A stretch of 27,276 nt of DNA from Flavobacterium sp. UBA6203 (GCA_002421645.1 DIST01000024.1:39962-67237), one strand, 5' to 3'. Shown: positions 16,328-25,315, counted from the stretch's first letter. The notes: generated by a model not told the origin, from the sequence alone. Translations and numbers: made by a program.

Positions 16328-16879
16328 ATGGATTGGTTGATTATTATCTTCATCATTTATGGGGTTATTAGCAAATTGATGGGTGGAAATGAGAAGAAGA
16401 ATGGGAGGTCAAGACCGGGTCAGAGAACAACTAATAGACCTAGTCAAAGTCAAAGAACAAATCCCATTCCTGAAACACGGCCTGAGCCATGGACGAATCA
16501 ATTTCCAAAGCAAACAAAAAGGCCAACCTTTGACCCTTTTGATCCATTTGATCCCTTTTCGAAGGATGATTCAGAAAAGGAGTCTCCTTGGCCAATTCCA
16601 CCATTGAGGAAAAAGGTAGAATTTGATGAAGGGGTAGTGAAGTCAGAAAAGTTAGTAGAAGCGCCTAGAATTATAGAAGAGATAAAAGATCCTTATCTAA
16701 AAGAAGCTTCGATTGTAGACAGTAGTAACAAAAAAGTCGCTTTTGAAGAAAATAAAGGTTCAAACAGACTTACACCTTCTTCTGAAGCGCTAGTTCAAGG
16801 AATAATCTGGTCAGAGGTACTAGGTGCACCAAGAGGCAAAAGACCTCATCGAACAGTAAGTTATAAAAGAATTAGATAA
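16328..16879 (+). CDS. YqfB-position small membrane protein
   Basis: 183 aa of unknown function. One N-terminal membrane helix (about 3-17, WLIIIFIIYGVISKL) is followed by a long hydrophilic, Pro/Arg/Asn-rich, probably disordered region. That region contains a repeat of FDP units (FDPFDPFDPFS) and charged stretches. The C-terminus ends in a compact conserved-looking motif IIWSEVLGAPRGKRPHR. AGGTGAT precedes the ATG and the gene starts eight bases after floA. Location and size match the third gene (yqfB) of the B. subtilis flotillin operon, so a role as a FloA/NfeD partner is likely, but this is inferred from context only. Confidence 0.75.
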   Translation: MDWLIIIFIIYGVISKLMGGNEKKNGRSRPGQRTTNRPSQSQRTNPIPETRPEPWTNQFPKQTKRPTFDPFDPFDPFSKDDSEKESPWPIPPLRKKVEFDEGVVKSEKLVEAPRIIEEIKDPYLKEASIVDSSNKKVAFEENKGSNRLTPSSEALVQGIIWSEVLGAPRGKRPHRTVSYKRIR

Positions 16880-16928
16880 ATGAATTAGATAACTAAATCC
16901 TAATACAATTTAATTTAATGCTTGAATG

Positions 16929-16963
16929 AAAGTGGTTAGCGTTCTTATGCTAACCACTTTTTT
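16929..16963 (+). terminator. Terminator of the nfeD-floA operon
   Basis: AAAGTGGTTAGC (16929-16940) pairs perfectly with GCTAACCACTTT (16949-16960), 12 bp with an 8-nt loop, leading into six T residues (16958-16963). Confidence 0.93.
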
Positions 16964-16988
16964 GTATTCGCGAACATAGGTTAGTATC

Positions 16989-17016
16989 ATAAATTAGTTT
17001 TTCTTCGCATATGGGT
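16989..17016 (+). promoter_or_regulatory. Possible sigma-E promoter of yqfC
   Basis: ATA (16989-16991), 16 bp, then CATATGGGT (17008-17016) partly matches the mother-cell sigma-E pattern ATA-N16-18-CATACAnT; the CATA half is kept and the rest is poor. B. subtilis yqfC is sigma-E controlled, and a promoter is needed after the terminator at 16929. Confidence 0.35.
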
Positions 17017-17043
17017 GTAAGAGGGAGAGAGGAGGCTTGGCAC

Positions 17044-17322
17044 GTGAAAAAGATAAGACAAAAATTTAAGCATTTCGCAGCTTCAAAGCTAGACCTACCA
17101 AAAGACGTGATTTTTGATATGCCAAGAATAACAGTAATTGGCTCTTATCAATTATATATAGAAAATCATCGAGGTGTCATTCAGTTTGATGAGCATCATC
17201 TACATCTTCGCTTAAGTAAAGGAGAAGTAAAGATAACTGGAGATCAATTGGTCATACGTGCTATTTTACCGGAGGAAGTATTTATAGAAGGATTAATCCA
17301 AGATATACAGTTTATTAGTTAA
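17044..17322 (+). CDS. yqfC: Sporulation protein YqfC
   Basis: 92 aa from GTG 17044, chosen because GGAGG (17031-17035) is correctly spaced and KKIRQKFKHFAASKLDLP matches the family start; the reading from 17011 crosses that ribosome site. The core motif DVIFDMPRITVIGSYQLYIENH and the beta-rich YabP/YqfC-like fold are clear. It is expressed in the mother cell in B. subtilis and paired with YqfD, encoded 20 bp downstream. The exact biochemical role is unknown. Its presence supports an endospore-forming host. Confidence 0.93.
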   Translation: MKKIRQKFKHFAASKLDLPKDVIFDMPRITVIGSYQLYIENHRGVIQFDEHHLHLRLSKGEVKITGDQLVIRAILPEEVFIEGLIQDIQFIS

Positions 17323-17342
17323 AATGATAGGGGGATTTATCG

Positions 17343-18548
17343 TTGAGTGCTCGGGATTTAAATTGGTTTAAAGGATATGTAGTATGTTCCCTTCGTGGTA
17401 AATATATGGAATTATTTATTAATCAAGTTGGTAAAAACAATATTAAGATTTGGAATATAAAAATGGCCAATTCACAGGAAACAACCTTTTCTGTGAGTAT
17501 AGATGATTTTTTTAAATTAAAGCCTATTTTAAAGAAAACTTATACTAGGGTTCATGTGATTAAACGGATTGGCCTTCCCTTTTATTTGAACAAGCTTCAG
17601 ATGAGAAAAGGACTTGTAGTTGGTATTAGTTTATTTATATTGTCCATTTACCTGCTTAGTTCAATGGTCTGGAGTATCGAAATTAAAGGAAATAACCGGT
17701 TAACAGAGCATGAGATTTCAAAAGCAATCTCAGAAATAGGAATTCATCAAGGAATGTTCAAATTTCAGCTAGAGGAGTATGATATAATTCAAGAGAAGTT
17801 ATTGTACAAACTACAGGATGCTGCATGGATTGGAATCAAACAAAAAGGTACCAATCTTGAATTCACTGTGGTGGAAAAGGTAAAGCCTGAAAAGGAAAAT
17901 GTTAATGCACCACAAAATATAATTTCCACAAAAAATGCGATTATTTATCAAATATTAGCTGAAAATGGGCTACCTATGGTTAAGGTAAATGAACGTGTGA
18001 ATAAGGGAGAAGTATTGATTTCAGGTATAATGGGAAAAGAAGACAACCAAACGACAGTGGCTGCAAAAGGGAAAGTAACTGGTTTGGTTTGGTATCAGTC
18101 AACGATTTCAATCCCATTAAAACAAACCTGGAAGGAATATACGGGGGAAATGGTAGTTCAAGAATATTTATCGTTTGGGAAGTGGATGCTAAAAATAAAA
18201 GGATTTCAAAAGGTTCCTTTTGAAAATTACCAAAAGGATTATCAACCAAAGGTAATTTCTATTAGAAATCGTCCTTTACCTATTGGATTGATGAGGGTTA
18301 AGTTAATGGAATATCAATCCAATGAACGGCTTTTAACAGTAGAAGAGGCAATGAAGCTAGCAGTAGATCAAGCAACCAAGCGATTATTAGCTCAAATATC
18401 AAAGGAAGCGATTATCAAGAATCAAAAAATTTTGCACCAAAGCGTAGAGAATGATAAAGTATCATTAAAGCTTCTTTTTGAAGTAATAGAAGATATTACG
18501 GCAACACAACCAATCATTCATGGTGAACCTATTAATCAAGGAGAATGA
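17343..18548 (+). CDS. yqfD: Sporulation protein YqfD
   Basis: 401 aa, near the family length. A cytoplasmic N-domain (about 1-90, WFKGYVVCSLRGKYMELFIN) precedes one membrane helix (about 92-112, GLVVGISLFILSIYLLSSMV). A POTRA-like segment follows (SIEIKGNNRLTEHEISKAI), then a beta-rich outer domain (about 150-390) with NERVNKGEVLISGI. The TTG start at 17343 is set by AGGGGGA (17329-17335). The protein should sit in the forespore-surrounding membrane with YqfC. The last base overlaps phoH through ATGA, so the two are translationally coupled. Function is only known as sporulation-related. Confidence 0.93.
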   Translation: MSARDLNWFKGYVVCSLRGKYMELFINQVGKNNIKIWNIKMANSQETTFSVSIDDFFKLKPILKKTYTRVHVIKRIGLPFYLNKLQMRKGLVVGISLFILSIYLLSSMVWSIEIKGNNRLTEHEISKAISEIGIHQGMFKFQLEEYDIIQEKLLYKLQDAAWIGIKQKGTNLEFTVVEKVKPEKENVNAPQNIISTKNAIIYQILAENGLPMVKVNERVNKGEVLISGIMGKEDNQTTVAAKGKVTGLVWYQSTISIPLKQTWKEYTGEMVVQEYLSFGKWMLKIKGFQKVPFENYQKDYQPKVISIRNRPLPIGLMRVKLMEYQSNERLLTVEEAMKLAVDQATKRLLAQISKEAIIKNQKILHQSVENDKVSLKLLFEVIEDITATQPIIHGEPINQGE

Positions 18549-19522
18549 GGAATTTGCAGATAGACACAAATAACCCAAACATTAGCCTACAGAATGCAGA
18601 AGAAAGACTACATTTGTTTGGTCCAAATGACCAATTCTTAGATATTATTGAAAAAAATACTAATGTTCAAATTTTAACTCGTAATGAGAGTATCCTAATT
18701 CAAGGTGACTCAGAAAAGGCATCTCAGGTAAAGGAGCTCTTTGATGTTCTATTAAAATTAGTGCAAAAAGGATATCGATTATCAGAAAGAGATATCTATT
18801 ATGCATTAGATCTTATGAAAGAGGATTTAATTGCTGAACTTCTAGATGTTTATGATGAAAAAATTTTTACTACCCACAAAGGTAAAGAAATTAGAGTCAA
18901 AACATTAGGCCAAAAACATTATATTACTTCCATTCGAAAAAAGGATATTGTTTTTGGCATTGGTCCTGCAGGTACAGGGAAAACATATTTAGCAGTAGTA
19001 ATGGCTGTAGCAGCTTTAAAACAAAATCAAGTTAAAAAAATTGTTTTAACAAGACCTGCAGTGGAAGCTGGGGAAAATCTTGGTTTCTTACCTGGAGATC
19101 TTCAGGAGAAGGTTGACCCTTATTTAAGACCAATTTATGATGCTTTATATGATCTTATGGGACTTGAACATACAACAAAGCTGATGGAAAGAGGAATGAT
19201 TGAGATTGCTCCCCTAGCTTACATGAGGGGTAGAACATTGGATGACTCCTTTGTTATTTTGGATGAAGCACAAAATTCAACCCCAGAGCAAATGAAGATG
19301 TTTTTGACACGCTTAGGCTTTGGGTCTAAAATGGTGATTACCGGGGATATTACTCAAGTGGATTTACCGACTAAAGTGAAATCAGGCTTGAGGGAAGCAG
19401 AACGAATTTTAAAAGGTATTCGGGATATTGGCTTTATCTATTTGTCTGAGCATGATGTAGTAAGGCATCAATTGGTAAGAAAAATTATTATGGCTTACGA
19501 AAAAGATCAAGTAAACATATAA
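18545..19522 (+). CDS. phoH: PhoH-like ATPase
   Basis: 325 aa. The N-terminal region (about 1-110) is followed by the PhoH ATPase core with Walker A GPAGTGKT (140-147), RPAVEAGENLGFLPGD, and Walker B VILDEAQN. TGD and the C-terminal SEHDVVRHQLV are typical. It is linked to RNA metabolism and ybeY in many bacteria. The ATG at 18545 overlaps the yqfD stop (ATGA), but AAGGAG ends only two bases before it. TTG 18554 is therefore an alternative start, with about 10 nt of spacing, and would shorten the protein by three residues. Confidence 0.95.
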   Translation: MRNLQIDTNNPNISLQNAEERLHLFGPNDQFLDIIEKNTNVQILTRNESILIQGDSEKASQVKELFDVLLKLVQKGYRLSERDIYYALDLMKEDLIAELLDVYDEKIFTTHKGKEIRVKTLGQKHYITSIRKKDIVFGIGPAGTGKTYLAVVMAVAALKQNQVKKIVLTRPAVEAGENLGFLPGDLQEKVDPYLRPIYDALYDLMGLEHTTKLMERGMIEIAPLAYMRGRTLDDSFVILDEAQNSTPEQMKMFLTRLGFGSKMVITGDITQVDLPTKVKSGLREAERILKGIRDIGFIYLSEHDVVRHQLVRKIIMAYEKDQVNI

Positions 19523-19547
19523 AAGCCTTCAAAAAGGGGCGAGGAGA

Positions 19548-21698
19548 ATGGAAAAGGAAATGCCGAAAAAATGGAATATCGCTCAATTAACAGAAGGTTG
19601 GATACAGCATCCCTCTGTTCGTGTTTTGATGTACACCACTTTAGGCCTTGTGATGTATCTTTTGTTAATGGGACAAGTTATTCCCAAAACCTATGAATTA
19701 AAGCTAGGTGAATTAAGTCCAGTCACTCTATATTCACCTATTCGAGTGGTAGATCAGTATGCTACTGAATTTGAACAAGAAAAGGCTGCTAAAAGCATAG
19801 CCGATCAGTATACGATTGATGAGAATATTGTTAATGATCAACTAACACAGTTAGAAGCACTTTTTAATTCAATCCTGACGATTATTAGACAAGAGGGAAT
19901 TACAGAGCAACAAATACTAGAACAAGTAAATGAAGATGACAATCTAACTGCTATTTTGTCACAAGAAAATTTAAAGATTTTAGCAGGATTAAGTGAAGAT
20001 AAAATAAAGAATATCAAGTATATTTCTAAATCAACGTTAGACTCGGTGATGAATGATGGCGTTAAATTGAAGGAACTAGACCTCTCCTATGAAAGTGTAC
20101 AGCGATTTGTTCAATCTAACCCTTATGACAATGAAGAAAATATTAAGAATATTTCTTATGATATAACCAAGTACTTTATTAAGCCAAATGAATTTTATAA
20201 TCCAAACTTGACTACCACCTTGAGAGAGCAAGAAAAGCTAAAGGTGCAACCAACAATTATTAAAAAGGACGAGTTGGTTGTGAAGGAAGGTCAGATTATT
20301 GATAAACCAATCTATGAAAAGTTAAGAGCAACAGGACTTTTAAAGGATACGTCAAATCTCCTGCCGCATCTTGGATTATTGATGCTAGTAACCTTATTAT
20401 TGTTACTCTTATATTTTAGTATTGAGCGGATGAAGCCGATTTTACATCAAGATAATATTGCTCTGACGATGATTTTTATTATTTTTTTATTGACCTTTTT
20501 TAGTATTCGGATTACAGGAATCGCGGAGGTTAATGTTCCTAATTCACCGATTGGCTTTTTAGCGCCTATGGCATTTGGAGTAATGTTAATCTCACTATTA
20601 ATAAATATGAAGCTGTCATTATTAAGTGGGGCTATTTTTAGCGTTTTTGTGGGGATTATTTTTAATACTGACCAAACAATGATCTTTGATTTCCGTTATG
20701 GCTTTGTTGCTTTAATTGGAAGTGCGGCAGGTGCCTTCGCATTAGGAAGAATCAATCAGCGCTCTGCCATCTTAAAAGCCGGTCTTGTCGTGGCTGCATT
20801 TAATTTTTTATCCATTGCGATGATATTATTGATGAATAATCAAATCTATACGATTGAAAGTGCAAGTATAGCTCTGTTATATGGTGTGCTTAGTGGAGTT
20901 TTTTCTGCAGTGTTAACGATTGGCTTTTTACCATTTTTTGAGGCGGTATTTGGAATATTATCTCCGACTAGATTAATTGAGCTTTCTAATCCAAATCACC
21001 CATTACTTAGAAAGCTATTAATTGAGACCCCAGGAACGTATCACCATAGTATCATTGTTGGAAATCTAGCTGAAACAGCTGCTGAAGCAATAGGAGCGAA
21101 TGGTTTATTAGCAAGGGTTGGAGCATATTATCATGACCTTGGAAAAACAAAAAGACCGACTTTTTTTATTGAAAACCAATTAAATATGGATAATCCACAT
21201 GATAAAATTTCACCAAGTTTAAGCAAAAATATTATTATCTCACATACTAAAGATGGCGTAGAAATGTTGAAGGAGCATAAAATACCAAAAGCAATTCAGG
21301 ATATTGCCATGGAGCACCATGGAACTTCTTTGCTTCGATTCTTTTACCATAAAGCAGCCAAAGAATCAGAAACACCGATTCTGGAAAAAGATTATCGTTA
21401 TTCAGGACCAAAACCACAAACGAAAGAGGCAGCAATTGTTAGTATTGCAGATAGTATTGAGGCAGCGGTTCGTTCAATTAAGCAACCAACCAATGAATCA
21501 ATTGAAGAAACTGTACGCAAAATAATAAAATCGAAATTAGATGACGGTCAACTAAATGAGTGTGACCTAACTTTAAAAGAAATAGAAATTATAGCTATCT
21601 CCATCTTAGAAACCTTAAAAGGGATATTTCATTCAAGAATTGAATATCCAGAGGATAACAAAGCTTTGATGGAGGAAAAAGGAGCGAAAACAAGCTAA
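19548..21698 (+). CDS. pgpH: c-di-AMP phosphodiesterase PgpH (7TMR-HD)
   Basis: 716 aa, the family size. One N-terminal membrane helix (about 27-45) leads to an extracellular 7TMR-HDED domain (about 50-270, with KDELVVKEGQIID). Seven membrane helices follow (about 275-475), then a cytoplasmic HD domain. The HD domain shows ETPGTYHHSIIVGNLAE, H529-D530 in YYHDLGKTKRP, and IAMEHHGT. It hydrolyses cyclic di-AMP to pApA and so affects osmolyte uptake and wall homeostasis. It lies between phoH and ybeY as in B. subtilis (yqfF), and its stop shares a base with the ybeY start. Confidence 0.96.
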   Translation: MEKEMPKKWNIAQLTEGWIQHPSVRVLMYTTLGLVMYLLLMGQVIPKTYELKLGELSPVTLYSPIRVVDQYATEFEQEKAAKSIADQYTIDENIVNDQLTQLEALFNSILTIIRQEGITEQQILEQVNEDDNLTAILSQENLKILAGLSEDKIKNIKYISKSTLDSVMNDGVKLKELDLSYESVQRFVQSNPYDNEENIKNISYDITKYFIKPNEFYNPNLTTTLREQEKLKVQPTIIKKDELVVKEGQIIDKPIYEKLRATGLLKDTSNLLPHLGLLMLVTLLLLLLYFSIERMKPILHQDNIALTMIFIIFLLTFFSIRITGIAEVNVPNSPIGFLAPMAFGVMLISLLINMKLSLLSGAIFSVFVGIIFNTDQTMIFDFRYGFVALIGSAAGAFALGRINQRSAILKAGLVVAAFNFLSIAMILLMNNQIYTIESASIALLYGVLSGVFSAVLTIGFLPFFEAVFGILSPTRLIELSNPNHPLLRKLLIETPGTYHHSIIVGNLAETAAEAIGANGLLARVGAYYHDLGKTKRPTFFIENQLNMDNPHDKISPSLSKNIIISHTKDGVEMLKEHKIPKAIQDIAMEHHGTSLLRFFYHKAAKESETPILEKDYRYSGPKPQTKEAAIVSIADSIEAAVRSIKQPTNESIEETVRKIIKSKLDDGQLNECDLTLKEIEIIAISILETLKGIFHSRIEYPEDNKALMEEKGAKTS

Positions 21699-22183
21699 TG
21701 ATTCAAGTGGATGTCTTAAATGAACAGGAGAACAAATCTCTGACAGAAGAGCATTTTGCGATGATTAAACAAGTAATTGAAAAAGCAGGTGAATTAGAGT
21801 CTGTTTTAAATGGGGAAGTAGTAGTTACCTTAGTGGATGATGATGAAATTCATCAACTCAATAAGGAATACCGTGGTATTGATCGCCCTACAGATGTCCT
21901 CTCTTTCGCAATGAATGAGGGTGAAGAGATAGATATTGATTATGAAGATGTGGAAGAGGAAATGGAAGGATTTGAAGATACTCTTGGAGACATCGTTATT
22001 TCCATTCCCCGGGCAATAGCTCAGGCGGAAGAATATGGTCATTCCTTTGAACGGGAACTAGGATTTTTAACTGTTCATGGTTTTTTACATTTGATTGGAT
22101 ATGACCACGAAAATGAAGAGGAAGAAAAAGTAATGTTTGCTAAACAAGAAAAAGTACTAGAGCAGCTCCATATTTTAAGATAA
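21698..22183 (+). CDS. ybeY: Endoribonuclease YbeY (rRNA maturation factor)
   Basis: 161 aa. The zinc-binding signature H127-GFL-H131-LIGYD-H137 is complete, preceded by LNKEYRGIDRPTDVLSFAM and LGDIVIS. YbeY acts in 16S rRNA 3'-end maturation and ribosome quality control. The ATG at 21698 overlaps the pgpH stop (TAATG). The nearest ribosome site, AAAGGAG, is 13 bases upstream, so translation probably relies on coupling. A very acidic insert (DIDYEDVEEEMEGFED, about 72-90) is noticeable but not unusual in this branch. Confidence 0.96.
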   Translation: MIQVDVLNEQENKSLTEEHFAMIKQVIEKAGELESVLNGEVVVTLVDDDEIHQLNKEYRGIDRPTDVLSFAMNEGEEIDIDYEDVEEEMEGFEDTLGDIVISIPRAIAQAEEYGHSFERELGFLTVHGFLHLIGYDHENEEEEKVMFAKQEKVLEQLHILR

Positions 22184-22207
22184 ATAAAATAATAAGGGTG
22201 ATTTCCC

Positions 22208-22897
22208 TTGATAAAGAAGCTGATTAGAAGTTTTCACTATGCAAGTGATGGTATTACGTATACGATTGCCACACAAAGGAATATGAAAATTCATGTAGCC
22301 ATATCTTTAGTAGTTTTACTACTGGGGATGTGGTTACATTTTCATATGAATGATGTGATCACAGTACTGATATTAATCGGTATTGTTCTTTCTGCTGAAA
22401 TGATCAATACAGCGATAGAAACAACTGTGGATTTAGTAACAAAAGAAATACATCCGTTGGCGAAAATCGCAAAGGATACTTCTGCTGGGGCAGTACTAAT
22501 TCTCGCTATTATTTCAATGATTGTTGGTATTGGGATTATTTCGCCGTATTTTTTGAATTTCTACACGCATCACTTTCAACAGATCAATAGCTCAAACGAA
22601 GGCTTTTATTTATTTGCAGCTACTTTTTTGATTTTAGTTACATTTATAGTAAAATCATATTGGAGGAAACAAAAAAGCATTCAGTTAGCACCATCGATTT
22701 TTATAGGGATGTTAATGATCCAGTTTGCTTGTTTATCACTTTCCCTTTTAGTTATAAGTATCATCTATGCCGTTGTTTTTCTTTTGCCATATTTAGTTTG
22801 GTTACTGAAAAAAAACGAGTATTCTGGATTTGGTTTATTGCAAAATAGTCTCATTTCCATTGTAGGGTACTATCTACTAGTTTGGTTTTTTTATTGA
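22208..22897 (+). CDS. dgkA: DgkA-family lipid kinase with extra C-terminal membrane domain
   Basis: 229 aa, against about 123 for B. subtilis DgkA (undecaprenol kinase). Residues 1-115 are a complete kinase: RNMKIHV, the catalytic EMINTAIETTVDLV and AKDTSAGAVLI. Residues about 130-229 add four or so membrane helices. Their layout recalls PAP2 phosphatases, but PSGH is replaced by PSIF and the later SR/H residues are absent, so this part is probably not catalytic. The TTG start at 22208 follows AAGGGTG (22194-22200). AAGGG (22194-22198) can pair with CCCTT (22205-22209), covering the ribosome site and start. Neighbours ybeY and cdd are as in B. subtilis. Confidence 0.9.
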   Translation: MIKKLIRSFHYASDGITYTIATQRNMKIHVAISLVVLLLGMWLHFHMNDVITVLILIGIVLSAEMINTAIETTVDLVTKEIHPLAKIAKDTSAGAVLILAIISMIVGIGIISPYFLNFYTHHFQQINSSNEGFYLFAATFLILVTFIVKSYWRKQKSIQLAPSIFIGMLMIQFACLSLSLLVISIIYAVVFLLPYLVWLLKKNEYSGFGLLQNSLISIVGYYLLVWFFY

Positions 22898-22929
22898 ATA
22901 GGAAATTAAAGATGCAAGGTTTCCTATTC
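22896..22929 (+). other. Hairpin between dgkA and cdd
   Basis: GAATAGGAAA (22896-22905) pairs perfectly with TTTCCTATTC (22920-22929), 10 bp with a 14-nt loop. The left arm overlaps the dgkA stop codon. No T-run follows, so it is more likely an mRNA processing or 3'-end protection element than a terminator. Confidence 0.55.
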
Positions 22930-22974
22930 GAAATAAGTGCATTTACGTAAAAATGAATTTGGGGGTTATATAAA

Positions 22975-23385
22975 ATGAATGCAGACGCATTGATTGAAAA
23001 AGCAAAGGAAGCAAGGAAAAGAGCCTATGTACCATATTCGAAATTTGAAGTAGGAGCTGCAATTACTACCAAGAGTGGAAAACTATATACTGGAGTAAAT
23101 ATTGAAAATGCATCCTATGGCCTAACCAATTGTGCAGAGAGAACAGCGATTTTTAAAGCGGTTTCTGAAGGGGATCTAGACTTAGATTCTATTGCAATTG
23201 TTGCAGATACCGAAGGACCTGTTGCTCCGTGTGGTGCATGCAGACAGGTAATGGTGGAGTTTTTCTCACCTAAGGCAAAGGTTTATTTAGCGAATCTAAA
23301 GGGAGATAAGCTAGAAACCACTATTGAAGAATTATTACCAGGTGCTTTTACTCAGGAGGATTTAAATGAATCAGGTGAAAACTAA
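22975..23385 (+). CDS. cdd: Cytidine deaminase
   Basis: 136 aa, tetrameric type. Zinc ligands C53, C86 and C89 and catalytic E55 are visible in NCAERTAIF and PCGACRQVM. The substrate-loop motif YSKFEVGAA is also present. It converts cytidine and deoxycytidine to the uridine forms for pyrimidine salvage. The ATG at 22975 has TTGGGGGT upstream. The 3' end overlaps era by 20 nt, and the era ribosome site (AGGAGGA) lies inside cdd, so the two are co-translated. Confidence 0.97.
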   Translation: MNADALIEKAKEARKRAYVPYSKFEVGAAITTKSGKLYTGVNIENASYGLTNCAERTAIFKAVSEGDLDLDSIAIVADTEGPVAPCGACRQVMVEFFSPKAKVYLANLKGDKLETTIEELLPGAFTQEDLNESGEN

Positions 23386-24280
23386 ATCAGGCTTTGTTGC
23401 GATTATTGGACGACCTAATGTAGGCAAATCAACATTACTAAATCATGTCTTAGGGCAAAAAATTGCAATTATGTCTGATAAGCCGCAAACTACAAGAAAC
23501 AAAATTAGAGGAGTATATACAGAACAAAGAGGTCAGGTTATTTTTATTGATACTCCTGGGGTACATAAACCAACAACAAAGCTTGGTAAATACATGATGG
23601 ACGTGGCATTAACCTCATTACAAGAGGTTGACTTAATTCTATATTTAATTGATGTGAATAATAAATTTGGTGCGGGCGAGCAATTTATCCTGAACCAATT
23701 AAAGGAGGTAAAAACCCCTGTTTATCTAGTTCTAAATAAGATAGATCTAGTGAAGCCAGAGGATTTGTTACCAATCATTGATTCTTATCGTCAAAAATTT
23801 GACTTTACTGAGATTATTCCTATTTCTGCGTTACAAGGAAATAATGTTGAAAATCTGCTTAAACAAATTTTCCATTTCTTACCCGAAGGCCCGTTATACT
23901 ATCCTGCAGATCAAATTACAGAGCATCCTGAACGATTTATCGTTTCTGAATTAATTAGAGAAAAGATTTTACATCTCACAAGAGAAGAGGTCCCTCATTC
24001 CATTGCTGTTGTTATTGAACAAATGAAGCAAGGAGATGAAAATCCAGATAGCGTATTGATTCATGCTACAATTGTAACTGAACGAAAATCGCAAAAAGGG
24101 ATTATCATCGGGAAGAATGGCCAAATGTTAAAGGAAATTGGGAAGCAAGCAAGGTTAGATATTGAACGACTTCTAGGGTCTAAAGTTTTTCTCGAATTAT
24201 GGGTAAGAGTAAAAGAAGACTGGAAAAATAAAGACCATTTATTGAAGGATTTTGGTTATTTTCAAGATGAAGAGTTTTAG
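23366..24280 (+). CDS. era: GTPase Era
   Basis: 304 aa. The GTPase domain has G1 (GRPNVGKST), switch [11 protein letters not shown]3 (DTPGVH), G4 (NKID) and G5 (SALQG). The C-terminal KH domain (about 205-300) shows [18 protein letters not shown] and [11 protein letters not shown]. Era binds the 3' end of 16S rRNA and checks 30S assembly, the same region that YbeY processes and where S21 binds. The start codon is inside cdd. The reading frame is complete with no anomaly. Confidence 0.98.
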   Translation: MNQVKTKSGFVAIIGRPNVGKSTLLNHVLGQKIAIMSDKPQTTRNKIRGVYTEQRGQVIFIDTPGVHKPTTKLGKYMMDVALTSLQEVDLILYLIDVNNKFGAGEQFILNQLKEVKTPVYLVLNKIDLVKPEDLLPIIDSYRQKFDFTEIIPISALQGNNVENLLKQIFHFLPEGPLYYPADQITEHPERFIVSELIREKILHLTREEVPHSIAVVIEQMKQGDENPDSVLIHATIVTERKSQKGIIIGKNGQMLKEIGKQARLDIERLLGSKVFLELWVRVKEDWKNKDHLLKDFGYFQDEEF

Positions 24281-24332
24281 GCGATTTCTTTTTACAGGTA
24301 GCTGATGTAGTATTTTTTTCCTAGGATAAAAT

Positions 24333-24372
24333 TTGAGGTTTACGCTTATTCTAATATGTACAGGTACCTCAA
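24333..24372 (+). other. Inverted repeat in the era-yqzL gap
   Basis: TTGAGGT (24333-24339) and ACCTCAA (24366-24372) can form a 7-bp stem; a GGTACC palindrome lies on the right arm. The 118-bp gap otherwise shows only a T-rich run (24313-24319) and no clear promoter. Confidence 0.3.
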
Positions 24373-24398
24373 TCTGTAATAAAAGGAGTGAAAAAACC

Positions 24399-24542
24399 AT
24401 GAAAGATTTTTCGTGGAATTTTTTCTGGAACAGTGGACAGATTGATGCTTATCTCTTATATAAGGAATGTCACGATATAAGGGATGAAGAGCAAGATTCT
24501 CAATTGAGTGCCCAAAAGAATCATTTGGAATTTTTACAGTAG
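24399..24542 (+). CDS. yqzL: YqzL-family small protein
   Basis: 47 aa from ATG 24399, chosen because AAAGGAG (24382-24388) is well placed and MKDFSWNFFWNSGQIDAYLL is the family pattern (D-F-x-W-N ... G-x-x-(D)-x-YLL-x-KE). The longer reading from 24333 has no ribosome site. The C-terminal half is acidic and variable. The gene always sits between era and recO in Bacillales; function is unknown. Confidence 0.88.
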   Translation: MKDFSWNFFWNSGQIDAYLLYKECHDIRDEEQDSQLSAQKNHLEFLQ

Positions 24543-24574
24543 TAAGATAGATAAAAATATTAGTGGGTGAACCA

Positions 24575-25315
24575 ATGATTATAAAGACCGAGGGGATCAT
24601 TATCAAAACCCTTGACTATGGAGAGGGAAACAAAATACTAACAGTATTTACCGGTAATTACGGAAAAATAAGCCTTATGGCTAGGGGAGCAAAAAAAACG
24701 AAAAGCAGATTGTCGGGTGTAACTCAATTATTTACACATGGAGAGTTTGTTTTTTATAAAGGCACACAAATGGGTACTCTTAATCAAGGGGAGATTCTTC
24801 ATCGTTTTGCAGAAATTCAAAAGGATATTCAAAAAACAGCCTATGTTGCTTATATAGTGGAATTAGTGGATCGAATGGTGGAGTCTGAACAACCAGAGCC
24901 ATTTCTTTATCAGCAACTGCTTTCTAGTATTGAACAAATCAATGAGGGTAAGGATAATGAGATTGTGGCTAGAATTTTTGAAATGAAAATGTTAAAAAAT
25001 GCTGGCTATCTTCCTAATTTATATTCTTGCTCTCTATGTGGTTCAGAAAAAGGTGCTTTTACCTTGAGTATTGCTGATGGAGGTTTAGTTTGTCAGGAGC
25101 ACATCAATCATCCGACAATTACGATTCAAGAAGGAACACTAAAATTACTAAGAATATTTGATCAGATGGATATTCGAAGATTAGGTGATATTAATGTTAA
25201 GGCATCAACCAAATCACAGCTACAGTTTATTCTTCGTTCATTTTTTGACGAATATGTAGGGATTGAATTTAAATCAAGGCACTTTTTAGATCAAATGAAG
25301 AAGTATAATTTGTAA
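24575..25315 (+). CDS. recO: DNA repair protein RecO
   Basis: 246 aa from ATG 24575 (GGGTGA upstream; the family starts M(I/L)xKTEGIIIKT). An N-terminal OB fold (1-80, DYGEGNKILTVFTGNYGKISLMARG) precedes a helical domain and a zinc motif CSLCG...C. RecO loads RecA on SSB-coated single-stranded DNA with RecF/RecR. It follows yqzL by 32 bp. Downstream the usual glyQ-glyS pair is missing, and a UBA/DUF4342-like gene comes instead. Confidence 0.96.
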   Translation: MIIKTEGIIIKTLDYGEGNKILTVFTGNYGKISLMARGAKKTKSRLSGVTQLFTHGEFVFYKGTQMGTLNQGEILHRFAEIQKDIQKTAYVAYIVELVDRMVESEQPEPFLYQQLLSSIEQINEGKDNEIVARIFEMKMLKNAGYLPNLYSCSLCGSEKGAFTLSIADGGLVCQEHINHPTITIQEGTLKLLRIFDQMDIRRLGDINVKASTKSQLQFILRSFFDEYVGIEFKSRHFLDQMKKYNL

